DNA from: an uncultured Verrucomicrobiota bacterium
Lineage (GTDB): Bacteria; Verrucomicrobiota; Verrucomicrobiia; Limisphaerales; SXTU01
DNA: 8,426 nt
Direction of reading: 5' to 3'
NCBI GenBank assembly: GCA_903863315.1
Contig: CAIPBN010000303.1
Location: forward strand, 1 to 8,426
How positions within the stretch are numbered: position 1 is the stretch's first letter; each line of letters opens with the position of its first letter. Made by a program: the position numbers and the translations under genes. The notes under the pieces were generated by a model that was not told where the DNA came from, did no database searches, and was given only the letters and a program-made list of their open reading frames with translations. Below are positions 1 to 6,490 of this stretch, in pieces.

Positions 1-753
1 GAGGTTGAGGTATTCGAGGTTCGCTAGGCCCTTGAGGCCGGCCAGACCAGCGTCACCCACCGTGGCGTTGGCGAGGTTGAGGCGGCGGAGGTTGGTGAGT
101 TTGCCCACCTTGGCGAGATCCGCGTCGCTGACTTCAACTCCGGCGGCGTTCAGCTCGATGAGGTTGCTCACGTCCTTGATCTGGTCCCATGTCTTCGCAT
201 CGAACTTCTTGCCGACGACGCGGAGGTTGATGTAGCGCCAGTTGCTGCCCTGCGCGATTTCGCGCGCGGTGATGCCGGCCTTGGCGAGCTCGGCGACGGC
301 CTTGGTCTCGGCGGCGGTGGCCTTGGGGCCGGGGCCGAGGTCGTTTTCCTTCTTGGCCGTTGCGCCACCAGCGGGCGAGAGCTTCAAGCCGGACGGCCAG
401 TCCGCACCGGCGTCGATCCACGCCTTGATGAGGTCGGTGGTGGCCTTGGAGAGCGGTTCGCCCTTGGGCGGCATGATGTCGTCGTGGCCCTTGGGCAGGG
501 TGACGACCTTGTAAATGCGGCTGTCAGCGGACTTGCCGGGGACGATGCCCGCGAGGCCGCTGTCGCCACCCTTGAAGGCGGCTTCCTTGGAATCGAGGCG
601 CAGTTTACCCTTTTGCTTCTCGGGCCCGTGGCACTCCACGCAGTTTTTGGCGAGAATTGGGCCGATATCCTTGGCGAAATCAGGTTTGGCGGCCGCGAAG
701 GAAGTTGCGGCGCTCAACGTGACAAGAGCGAACAGTGGCGTGGTGAGTTTCAT
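1..753 (-). CDS. Exported cytochrome c (planctomycete PSC1 type) with leucine-rich repeats, C-terminus cut off
   Basis: 251 residues are visible before the left edge. Residues 1-22 form a Sec signal peptide (short basic start, hydrophobic core, SFAAA near the cleavage site), so the product should be exported. A haem-binding CVECH motif lies at residues 38-42, preceded by the FAKDIGPILAKN stretch and followed by GPEKQKGKLRLDS, the standard layout of the planctomycete-type cytochrome c domain. The later MPPKGEPLS stretch (around residues 94-102) supplies a likely methionine haem ligand. After a linker, residues from about 160 on show leucine-rich repeat units (LxxLxxLxLxxT and VxDAxLxxLxxLxxL). 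Covalent haem attachment and a role in electron transfer or protein binding are expected from the family; the actual partner is unknown. It lies 98 bp downstream of the dehydratase gene on the same strand and may be co-transcribed. The ATG was chosen because the signal peptide starts there; no Shine-Dalgarno is visible. Confidence 0.9.
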   Translation of the reverse strand, partial: MKLTTPLFALVTLSAATSFAAAKPDFAKDIGPILAKNCVECHGPEKQKGKLRLDSKEAAFKGGDSGLAGIVPGKSADSRIYKVVTLPKGHDDIMPPKGEPLSKATTDLIKAWIDAGADWPSGLKLSPAGGATAKKENDLGPGPKATAAETKAVAELAKAGITAREIAQGSNWRYINLRVVGKKFDAKTWDQIKDVSNLIELNAAGVEVSDADLAKVGKLTNLRRLNLANATVGDAGLAGLKGLANLEYLNL

Positions 754-851
754 GTGTGAATGAGTTTCAGCGGACCATCGGACGAAAAGCAAGGCTGGGG
801 GATTCTAAACGTGAAAATGACCGGTGGCGGTCCGCCATCCTCGCGCCGGCA

Positions 852-2060
852 TCAGTAATCAGCGACGGAGCCATCCTTCAACGTGGCCCCCGGCCACTTG
901 TAGGTCTGCGGTTTCTTCGCCGCCTCGGCAATGATCTGCTCGTCCATCTCGACACCGAGGCCGATGCCGGTGGGGAGCGCGACGTAGCCTTCCTTGTCCA
1001 CCTGCCACTCCATTGTGGCGATGCCCTTGGGGTTGAAGCCAAAGTTGGTGGGGTAGAACTCGTGGATGAGGAAGAGCGGCGTGGCCGCGATGGCATGGAT
1101 GCTGGCCGAGATGCCCAGGTTGCTGGCGGTGCAATGCGGTGCCAGCGGGACGAAGAAGGTTTCCGCCAGCGCGGCAATCTTCCGCATCTGGCTGATGCCG
1201 CCGGTGTGGCAGCAGTCGGGCTGAAGCACGTCAATGCAGCGCTCCTGCAAGTAGGGAATCATGCCCCAGATCGTGCGGTCACGTTCTCCGGTGGCGAGCG
1301 GGACGTTGATGGCTGCCTTGAGACGCTTGAAGACCTCGATGTTGCCGGGCACGGCGGGTTCCTCGATGAAGAGCACGTCGTAGGGCTGAATCGCGGCGGC
1401 AAACTGGATGAGCGTGGCGGGTGGCACGGCGCAATGCGCATCGAACATCACCGCGCCATCGGGACCGACCTTTTCGCGCGCGGCGGCCACGGCCCGCACC
1501 ATGCGCTGAATGTCCGCCGGCGTGCCGGAGTGCTCGTAAATGCCGTGGGGCGGAACCTTCTGCGCCTTGGGCGTGTGATAGACGCGGATGCGATCGCGCA
1601 CCGGACCGCCCAGCAGGCGATAGACCGGCACGCCCCACAGTTTGCCCGCCAGATCCCAGAGGGCGATGTCGATGCCCGCGATGACATGCACCATGAACGG
1701 TCCGCCGCGAATGTCGCGGTGGGCGCGATAGAGCTTCTGCCAGATGTGCTCGATGCGCGTGGGATTCTCGCCGGTGAACAGCTCTGCCAGCGAGGCCAGC
1801 AACGTGATGGCCACACGGATGTCCGTGCCCTTGATCTCGCCCCAACCACTGACGCCGTGATTGGTGTCGATGCGGACGTAGAGCACGGGATTAACCCACC
1901 AAGCCTTGTAGCCGGTGATGCGGATGGAGGAGCTGCGATCCGCGACCGTGTTGCCGGGGATACGCTCGGCGCTGATGGCGTCCTCCACCATGGCAAATCC
2001 GGCGGCGCTGGCGCCACCCAAGGCGAGAAAGTTCCGCCGGGAGGCGGGCAAGTGGTTCAT
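852..2060 (-). CDS. Tat-exported mandelate racemase/enolase-superfamily sugar-acid dehydratase (galactonate dehydratase-like)
   Basis: 402 residues. The N-terminus carries a twin-arginine signal (SRRNFLALGG, residues 7-16) and a small-residue hydrophobic stretch, so export in folded form is likely. The rest is an enolase-superfamily protein: capping domain about 45-165, then the barrel. Metal ligands appear to be D207 (FDAHC), E233 (FIEEP) and E259 (TGER); H209 and the H309/D282 pair are the candidate acid/base residues, with E334 (HEFYP) beyond. As I recall E. coli D-galactonate dehydratase (D183, H185, E209, E235, D258, H285, E310), every one of these sits at a constant offset of 24. This supports dehydration of an aldonic acid to a 2-keto-3-deoxy acid with Mg2+. 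The exact sugar acid cannot be told. No Shine-Dalgarno precedes the ATG, but the Tat motif fixes the start. The gene reads away from rho and is followed by the cytochrome gene. Confidence 0.88.
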   Translation of the reverse strand: MNHLPASRRNFLALGGASAAGFAMVEDAISAERIPGNTVADRSSSIRITGYKAWWVNPVLYVRIDTNHGVSGWGEIKGTDIRVAITLLASLAELFTGENPTRIEHIWQKLYRAHRDIRGGPFMVHVIAGIDIALWDLAGKLWGVPVYRLLGGPVRDRIRVYHTPKAQKVPPHGIYEHSGTPADIQRMVRAVAAAREKVGPDGAVMFDAHCAVPPATLIQFAAAIQPYDVLFIEEPAVPGNIEVFKRLKAAINVPLATGERDRTIWGMIPYLQERCIDVLQPDCCHTGGISQMRKIAALAETFFVPLAPHCTASNLGISASIHAIAATPLFLIHEFYPTNFGFNPKGIATMEWQVDKEGYVALPTGIGLGVEMDEQIIAEAAKKPQTYKWPGATLKDGSVADY

Positions 2061-2335
2061 GGCGGCAAGTCTTTGATGACCCGCGCCGTGAAATCAAGCG
2101 CACGTTTCCACACACGCGAGCTGGCAGGCGTCGGAAAATAATCATTGCACCCACCCGGTGTGAGGCGGTATCAGATCGCCCCGTCGTAACCAACCAGCGC
2201 CAAACTTCGGCATTCATGTCGGGCGCGGTTTTCCTGAGAACAAGTCTGAAAGGTCGTTCCGGTCCACCGGGAGCCAAGGTTTAGGCACACACATTGTCGT
2301 CCGCTTCAGAGTTTGGATTGTAGCCCGGATTTAAT
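2061..2335. promoter_or_regulatory. Divergent intergenic region between the dehydratase gene and rho
   Basis: This 275-bp spacer lies between two genes that start in opposite directions, so by position it should hold both promoters. I see no convincing -35/-10 pair. An AT-rich patch (about 2134-2146) could be part of the minus-strand promoter, and TTTAAT just before the rho ATG is too close to be its -10. An imperfect palindrome (TTCCGGT-CC-ACCGGGA, about 2257-2272) could be an operator, but it may be chance in GC-rich DNA. No coding sequence is supported here. An in-frame stop (TAG, 2321-2323) lies five codons before the rho ATG, so rho cannot begin further upstream. Confidence 0.4.
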
Positions 2336-3496
2336 ATGAGCAGACCAGAGCATCAGCAGCAGCCACAGCAACCACAGCAGCAGCAGCACAAAACCCCGGA
2401 GATCGGCTCCGGCTACCTGGAAATCGCCGAAAAGGGGTTTGGCTTCCTGCGGTCCGCTGAGAACAAGTTCCAGCCCAAGCCCACGGACGTCTTCGTCACG
2501 CCCGACTCGATCAAGAAGAATTTCCTTCGCGAAGGCTGCCTGGTTGAAGGCCGCCTCCAGCCTCCGCACCGCGGCAGCAGCCCGCAGTTGCGCGATGTCA
2601 TCAAGGTCAACGGCCTGCTCTTCAACGACTACACCAAGCAGTCCCGCTTCGAGAACCTCACGTCCATCGATCCCATCGACAAGTTCCGCCTCGAAACCAC
2701 CTCGGACATTCTCGAGACCCGCGTCATCGACCTCGTCACCCCGATTGGCCGGGGCACCCGCGGCATCATCGTCGCCCCGCCCCGGACCGGCAAAACCACG
2801 GTGATGAAGCAGATCGCCAACGCCATCACCACCAACCACCCCGAGGTGTTCGTGATGGTCCTGCTCATTGACGAGCGCCCCGAAGAGGTCACCGACTTCC
2901 AGCGCAGCGTCTCCGCCGAGGTCGTCGCCAGCTCCAATGACATGGATCTGGAAACCCATGTGCGCCTCAGCCGCTTCATGGTCGAGCGCTGCCGTCGCAT
3001 GGTGGAAGGTGGCAAGGATGTCGTCATCCTCCTCGATTCGCTCACCCGCGTGGCTCGCGCCTACAACTCCGTCCACGGTGGCTCCGGCCGCACGATGACG
3101 GGCGGCGTGGATGCCCGCGCGCTGGAAATCCCCCGCAAGATGTTTGCCTCCGCCCGCAAGATCGAGGACGGCGGCTCCCTCACCATCCTGGCCACCGCGC
3201 TCGTGGATACCGGCAGCCGCATGGATGAGCTCATCTTCCAGGAGTTCAAGGGCACCGGCAACATGGAGCTGGTCCTTGACCGCAAGCTCTCCGACCGCCG
3301 GCTCTACCCGGCGATCGACATCCCGAAGTCCGGCACGCGCAAGGAGGAGAAGCTCTTCCCGGTGAAGCACCTCGACGCCATCCGCAAGCTGCGCCGCATG
3401 ATGGTGGACCTGAACCCAATCGAGGCCATGGAGACGCTCTTGAACGCCCTCAAGAAGTTCAAGACCAACGAGGAGCTGCTCTCGCAGATGAAGTAG
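2336..3496 (+). CDS. rho: Transcription termination factor Rho, lacking the N-terminal helix-bundle domain
   Basis: 386 residues; a hexameric ATP-driven RNA translocase that ends transcription. The cold-shock-like primary RNA-binding domain covers about residues 24-100 (GFGFLRS at 34-40, DVFVTP at 51-56). The ATPase core has Walker A APPRTGKT (147-154), the DERPEEV catalytic loop (179-185), Walker B VVILLDS (229-235), the TMTGGVDA region (253-260), FKGTGNMEL (304-312) and the arginine-finger segment SGTRKEE (332-338). From Walker A to the arginine finger the residues align with E. coli Rho at a constant offset of 31, without gaps. The odd part is the N-terminus: in place of the roughly 47-residue helix bundle there is a short Gln-rich tail (residues 7-17). 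An in-frame TAG at 2321-2323 rules out a longer protein. Position 150 is Arg where E. coli has Lys181. No Shine-Dalgarno is visible. The gene ends at a strong hairpin. Confidence 0.97.
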   Translation: MSRPEHQQQPQQPQQQQHKTPEIGSGYLEIAEKGFGFLRSAENKFQPKPTDVFVTPDSIKKNFLREGCLVEGRLQPPHRGSSPQLRDVIKVNGLLFNDYTKQSRFENLTSIDPIDKFRLETTSDILETRVIDLVTPIGRGTRGIIVAPPRTGKTTVMKQIANAITTNHPEVFVMVLLIDERPEEVTDFQRSVSAEVVASSNDMDLETHVRLSRFMVERCRRMVEGGKDVVILLDSLTRVARAYNSVHGGSGRTMTGGVDARALEIPRKMFASARKIEDGGSLTILATALVDTGSRMDELIFQEFKGTGNMELVLDRKLSDRRLYPAIDIPKSGTRKEEKLFPVKHLDAIRKLRRMMVDLNPIEAMETLLNALKKFKTNEELLSQMK

Positions 3497-3517
3497 GGTC
3501 TCGTCCCGTATTTAATG

Positions 3518-3553
3518 GCAAAAGGCCGGCACTTGTGCCGGCCTTTTGCTTTT
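3518..3553. terminator. Intrinsic terminator between convergent genes, probably bidirectional
   Basis: A perfect 15-bp inverted repeat, GCAAAAGGCCGGCAC (3518-3532) and its complement (3535-3549), is separated by two bases; in RNA the inner pair would open to give a four-base CUUG loop. It begins 21 bp after the rho stop codon. On the plus strand it continues into TTTT (3550-3553), and the outer stem itself contains an A4/T4 pair. On the minus strand the same stem lies 34 bp past the amidohydrolase stop and has the T4 inside the stem, followed by only weak T content. The position between two converging genes fits a shared terminator; efficiency should be better for rho. Confidence 0.85.
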
Positions 3554-3583
3554 CCACGCCCAAATACTCCGCCTGCGAACCGC

Positions 3584-4564
3584 CTACAGGCGAAACAGCT
3601 TCTTCGAATTCTCGAAGAGGATCTTGCGCTCGACCACCTTGTTCGCCGCGTATTTGCGAATGGCGGCGATGGTGCCGGCCCCCTGACATCCTGGACCACG
3701 GCCCAGCGTGTCCGCGCAGTCACTGCCGTAGAGAATCTTGTCCTGATGCTTTTCCAAGAACCAGCGGGTGTGCTCCTCGTCGCGCAATAGTGAGTTCAAG
3801 CCGGAGCCAGCAGACATGTCGGCAAAACAATTCGCGTGGTCGGCAAGATACTGGCTGGTCAGACCGCCTTTGGCCACCGGGCCGGTGGGATAAAGGGATT
3901 TTCCATCGTAGTTCGCATCGATGTTCGCCCAGGTGGACTGCGCGTGCATGATGAAGATCGTCTTGGGAAACTTCCGGAACATCGTCGGCAGCCGCTTGAA
4001 GCCTGAGTTGTAGGTGCTCTCCTGCAAGTGCAGCAGGATCGGCACGTCATACTCGGCGGCCAGCGTATAGAGCCGCTCGCTCTCCGGGGAGTCGCACTGC
4101 ACCCCAAACTTCTGCTCGGCGATGATCTTCGCACCCAGCTTGAGATACTTCTCAATCTCCACCGCCGCCTCGGGCAGATCGGTGACCTCGTTCGCGCCAA
4201 ACAAAAACTCGCCGGGATGCGCCTTGGCGTAGGCCAGCACCGCTTCATTGCCCGTGCAGTTGGCGGCCAGGCCATTGGAACGCCCGCCGTGGGTGGCGGG
4301 CCGCACGGTGGGCCGGCCGGCCGGCAGGAGAATCGAAGTGGTCACCCCCATCGCCCGCTGATGCGCGAGCATCTGCTGGTCACTGCGCCCGTGATAGTGC
4401 GTGTGCTGGTGGATGTCGATGATGGGGTCCGGCGGGGGATTGGGCTGGGACGGAGCCGCCGCGTGGCTGGCGAGAGCCGCCCCGCCGAGTGCCGCGCTGA
4501 CGGTGAGAAAGGCCCGCCGCGAACAAGCGCCGTCGGAGTGGGGGAGAAACTGATGAGTCGTCAT
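3584..4564 (-). CDS. Tat-exported amidohydrolase-family protein (amidohydrolase 2, TIM barrel)
   Basis: 326 residues from the ATG at 4562-4564. The start was chosen because it places a twin-arginine signal (SRRAFLTVSAALGG, residues 15-28, then AxAAAP) near the N-terminus; the open frame continues 43 codons upstream but would run into the DUF1080 gene. Barrel metal-site motifs are in order: DIHQHTH (50-56, the HxH pair at 52 and 54), LLHLQEST (177-184, H179), FIMHAQSTW (204-212, H207) and YGSDCADT (279-286, D282). The NSKKLFRL ending is also typical. The family hydrolyses or decarboxylates small cyclic or carboxylated substrates, usually with one divalent metal; the substrate here is unknown. 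It starts 61 bp after the DUF1080 gene on the same strand and is probably in the same transcript, suggesting work on the same exported pathway. No Shine-Dalgarno is visible. Confidence 0.88.
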   Translation of the reverse strand: MTTHQFLPHSDGACSRRAFLTVSAALGGAALASHAAAPSQPNPPPDPIIDIHQHTHYHGRSDQQMLAHQRAMGVTTSILLPAGRPTVRPATHGGRSNGLAANCTGNEAVLAYAKAHPGEFLFGANEVTDLPEAAVEIEKYLKLGAKIIAEQKFGVQCDSPESERLYTLAAEYDVPILLHLQESTYNSGFKRLPTMFRKFPKTIFIMHAQSTWANIDANYDGKSLYPTGPVAKGGLTSQYLADHANCFADMSAGSGLNSLLRDEEHTRWFLEKHQDKILYGSDCADTLGRGPGCQGAGTIAAIRKYAANKVVERKILFENSKKLFRL

Positions 4565-4625
4565 GTGATTGCTGGTGAGACTGGCGGAGGTGAGGTGCCT
4601 GTTCGAAGACGAAATTATGGGCAGA

Positions 4626-5777
4626 TCACAGCTTCCGCACATGGAGATTCCCGAAGTCCATGCCCGCCCCGGTGTCCTTGAGCCCGAGCGCACCTTGGCC
4701 GGCAGGCACGGGCACGCGGGCAGTTTCCTTGTCGTTGAGAAACACGACGGCTTCGGTGCCTTTCAATTGCACGCGGACGCGACCGCCCTTGCCGGCCTCG
4801 ATACCGGTTTTCACTTCCGTGCCTTTGCCGTCGCGCCCGCGCACTAGCAGGGCAGGGGAATTGTCACCCGTTGCGCTCTTGCCGGCGCGGATGTCCATGA
4901 CGAACTCCACGTCGCCGAACTGCGCCTCGGTCCACAGCGTTTGCTTATCCGCCGTTGCGCCCTCCTTGAGCGCCAACAGCCAGCCGTTCGCCTGCCAGCG
5001 CGACTTGGCGTCGCCAGCGCTCTTCCAACCGCGCAGGTCCGTGCCGGTGTAGAGCGGAGCCCAGCCGGGGTCGATAGGGGCGATGTGGGTGGCGGGCGGG
5101 TTGCTCGTGGGCAGTTCCTTGATGCGGATGTTCCGGAACTCCACGGGTGCACCTTCGCTTTCGAGGGCGAGGTAGCCCTTGCGGTAGTTGCAGTCCTCGC
5201 CGCCGGAGACTTCCTTGCCGTTGACATGCAGGCGGATGACGCCGTTGGTCGCCACGATGCGGTAGTGGTTCCACTCGGGTGACGGCTTGCTGCGTTCCTC
5301 GGTCGGGAAACTACGCGAGCCTTTGTGCGGGCCGATGGGCTTCATCGTCGCGCCGTGGATGGGAAAGACATCGCCGTGGGTGGTGAACCAGTCGGACTTC
5401 TTGCCGTTCTGCTTCTCGTAGTTCGTGGCATAGCCGTGGTCGAGCACCTGCACCTCGATGCCGCGCAGGAACGGCACGCCCGGCGCGCTGATGGGCGAAC
5501 CCCACATGAAGACACCCGAGTTGCCGCCGCTGCTGAGGTGCCGCCACTCGACCTCCATGATGAAGTTCTCGTAGTGCCGCAACGTGCGTAGCGCACCGAC
5601 GGGCTTGCCGGTGCAATGGATGTTGCCGTCCTTCACGGTCCAGGTCTCGGGCGCGCAGTTGATGTTCGTCCAGCCGGTGAGGTCACGGCCATTGAACATG
5701 GAGACGAAGCCGTCTGAGTCGGCGGCAAAGAGCGGAAGGGCAAGCGCGGTGAGCGCGAGGGAGAATAGGTGTTTCAT
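4626..5777 (-). CDS. Exported DUF1080 (3-keto-disaccharide hydrolase-type) protein with two jelly-roll domains
   Basis: 383 residues from the ATG at 5775-5777, chosen because it gives a clean Sec signal peptide (KHLFSLALTALALPLFA, cleavage near residue 18); the frame is open for 18 more codons but those are not signal-like and would run against the upstream gene. Domain 1 (about 23-222) is a full DUF1080 unit: FVSMFNGRDLTGW start, WTVKDGNIHC, a SSGGNSGVFM strand (82-91), GIEVQVLDHG (106-115), WNHYRIVATNGVIRLHVNG (169-187) and FRNIRIKEL (214-222). Domain 2 (about 238-383) restarts with PLYTGTDLRGW and ends with FGNLHVRKL but is shorter and more diverged, so it may be only a binding or structural repeat. 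The fold is concanavalin-like; some relatives act on 3-keto sugars. Catalysis is not shown here. It is followed closely by the amidohydrolase gene. Confidence 0.88.
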   Translation of the reverse strand: MKHLFSLALTALALPLFAADSDGFVSMFNGRDLTGWTNINCAPETWTVKDGNIHCTGKPVGALRTLRHYENFIMEVEWRHLSSGGNSGVFMWGSPISAPGVPFLRGIEVQVLDHGYATNYEKQNGKKSDWFTTHGDVFPIHGATMKPIGPHKGSRSFPTEERSKPSPEWNHYRIVATNGVIRLHVNGKEVSGGEDCNYRKGYLALESEGAPVEFRNIRIKELPTSNPPATHIAPIDPGWAPLYTGTDLRGWKSAGDAKSRWQANGWLLALKEGATADKQTLWTEAQFGDVEFVMDIRAGKSATGDNSPALLVRGRDGKGTEVKTGIEAGKGGRVRVQLKGTEAVVFLNDKETARVPVPAGQGALGLKDTGAGMDFGNLHVRKL

Positions 5778-5827
5778 GCGTTGAGCATAGCAAGCGTGAC
5801 GACGCTGTCCAAGGTTCGCGTTGGGCA

Positions 5828-6169
5828 TCAACGTTCCGGCGATGCGGGAGGTGGCGGGGCAGCGGCGGGCGGTTTTGGCGGGCTTGGCTTGTGCAGCGCT
5901 CGGCCCAACGCGCTACCGGCGAGGCCGACGACCGCGCCGCCGACGAAGCCAATGCCGCCATAAACCAAAGTCAGCAGTCCGGCCATGTCCCCTTTGCCGC
6001 AGGCGAACACGGTTCCAGCACAGAGGCCGGTGCCCAAGGCTCCAACCAATGCCCCGAGCCAGAGCCGCTGGATTTTCCAAATGACCAGGGCGTGAACGAA
6101 AATCATCGCAATGCCTCCCGCCACGAAGACTCCGACCGGCGGCCCGTAGTAATTGAAGCTGGCGAGCAT
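5828..6169 (-). CDS. Small membrane protein with three predicted helices and a Pro/Ala-rich tail, function unknown
   Basis: 113 residues, not recognised as a known family. Three hydrophobic segments are visible at about residues 12-32, 37-57 and 63-89; the last two are rich in Gly and Ala with small-residue spacing (GALVGALGTG, GGIGFVGGAVVG), which favours tight helix packing. The C-terminal 23 residues (from about 91) are a Pro/Ala-rich tail, likely outside the membrane. It starts 10 bp after the orphan DUF1501 tail at 6179-6237 and ends 50 bp before the DUF1080 start, on the same strand. The reality of the gene rests on the coherent hydrophobic pattern and the good fit between its neighbours; there is no Shine-Dalgarno. 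Confidence 0.65.
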   Translation of the reverse strand: MLASFNYYGPPVGVFVAGGIAMIFVHALVIWKIQRLWLGALVGALGTGLCAGTVFACGKGDMAGLLTLVYGGIGFVGGAVVGLAGSALGRALHKPSPPKPPAAAPPPPASPER

Positions 6170-6178
6170 GGATTTGGC

Positions 6179-6237
6179 TCAAGCCACGATGTCCCGCAGC
6201 ACATGCTGCGCGCGCCCGTCAGGCGGAAGTCACGGCC
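6179..6237 (-). repeat. Orphan DUF1501 3' tail, copy C (frameshifted remnant)
   Basis: Read on the minus strand, this stretch encodes GRDFRLT, then after a 1-nt deletion HVLRDIVA and a TGA stop (6179-6181). It matches the real DUF1501 gene end at 7178-7237. By hand, 32 of 45 columns before the stop are identical, including the single gap, and the next 12 bases upstream match at 10 positions. No DUF1501 sequence precedes it: instead the small coiled-coil gene runs directly into it, using the TGA at 6230-6232 inside the repeat as its stop codon. Confidence 0.85.
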
Positions 6238-6490
6238 GATCCTTTGGGAGTTTTCCTGGGGACAGCCGACGCTCCAACTTGAGAAAGGCGTTTTCCAACT
6301 GAAGGCAGTGTTTCTCGCGTTCCAAACGCTCACGGTCGCCAATGTGCCTGACTTCGGCTGACAGGGACTCCACCAATCCGGCCAGCTCATGCATCTCTCG
6401 ACGCATTTCAGCGATGGCTGCCTTGTTTTCGCGCGTGTCCTTCGCCACGGACACAAGGCCGGCCAGCAGTTCAGCGAGTTGCTTCCACAT
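6230..6490 (-). CDS. Small coiled-coil protein (second of an overlapping pair), function unknown
   Basis: 86 residues from the ATG at 6488-6490. The open frame extends 23 codons further upstream, but that part overlaps the preceding gene and looks like shadow sequence, so the MWKQLAELL start is preferred. Residues 3-75 are almost all helical with heptad-like spacing of Leu, Ile and Val and many charged residues (DTRENKAAIAEMRREMHEL; EREKHCLQLENAFLKLERRL), so a long coiled coil and self- or partner assembly are likely. No membrane segment or enzyme motif is seen. I recall similar short MWK...DTREN...LENxxLxxERRL proteins in other environmental bacteria, all hypothetical. The start overlaps the upstream gene's end by 20 bp, suggesting translational coupling. 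The last codons and stop lie in the orphan DUF1501 tail, copy C. Confidence 0.72.
   Translation of the reverse strand: MWKQLAELLAGLVSVAKDTRENKAAIAEMRREMHELAGLVESLSAEVRHIGDRERLEREKHCLQLENAFLKLERRLSPGKLPKDRP

Noticed and set aside
825..837. Short inverted repeat after the dehydratase stop as a possible terminator
   Set aside because: Only a 5-bp stem with a 3-base loop, and no T-run directly after it on the minus strand.
1012..1021. Ten-base inverted match to the first bases of the DUF1501 tail repeat
   Set aside because: It lies inside the dehydratase coding sequence, extends no further, and is explained by chance.
756..2141. Long plus-strand open frame (461 codons) opposite the dehydratase gene
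   Set aside because: It is the mirror of a well-conserved enzyme gene in GC-rich DNA; the translation is Gly/Asp/Arg/Val-rich with no family motif.
2353..2389. CAG-type triplet run at the start of rho as a tandem repeat or CRISPR-like element
   Set aside because: It is in frame and codes the Gln-rich tail; there are no spacers or longer repeat units.
2306..3370. Long minus-strand open frame (354 codons) opposite rho
   Set aside because: Antisense shadow of rho; low-complexity Ala/Gly/Asp composition and no recognisable domain.
4309..4325. GGCCGGCC-rich run as a possible regulatory palindrome
   Set aside because: It lies in the middle of the amidohydrolase coding region and is explained by Pro/Ala/Gly/Arg codons.
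5778..5827. Possible fourth DUF1501 tail after the membrane-protein gene
   Set aside because: Compared by eye with copies A-C, this 50-bp gap has no matching core (no CCACxATxTCCCGCA stretch).
5891..6361. Plus-strand open frame (156 codons) across the membrane-protein gene, tail C and the coiled-coil gene
   Set aside because: No coherent domain or hydrophobic pattern, whereas the minus strand gives a clean three-helix protein and a coiled coil.
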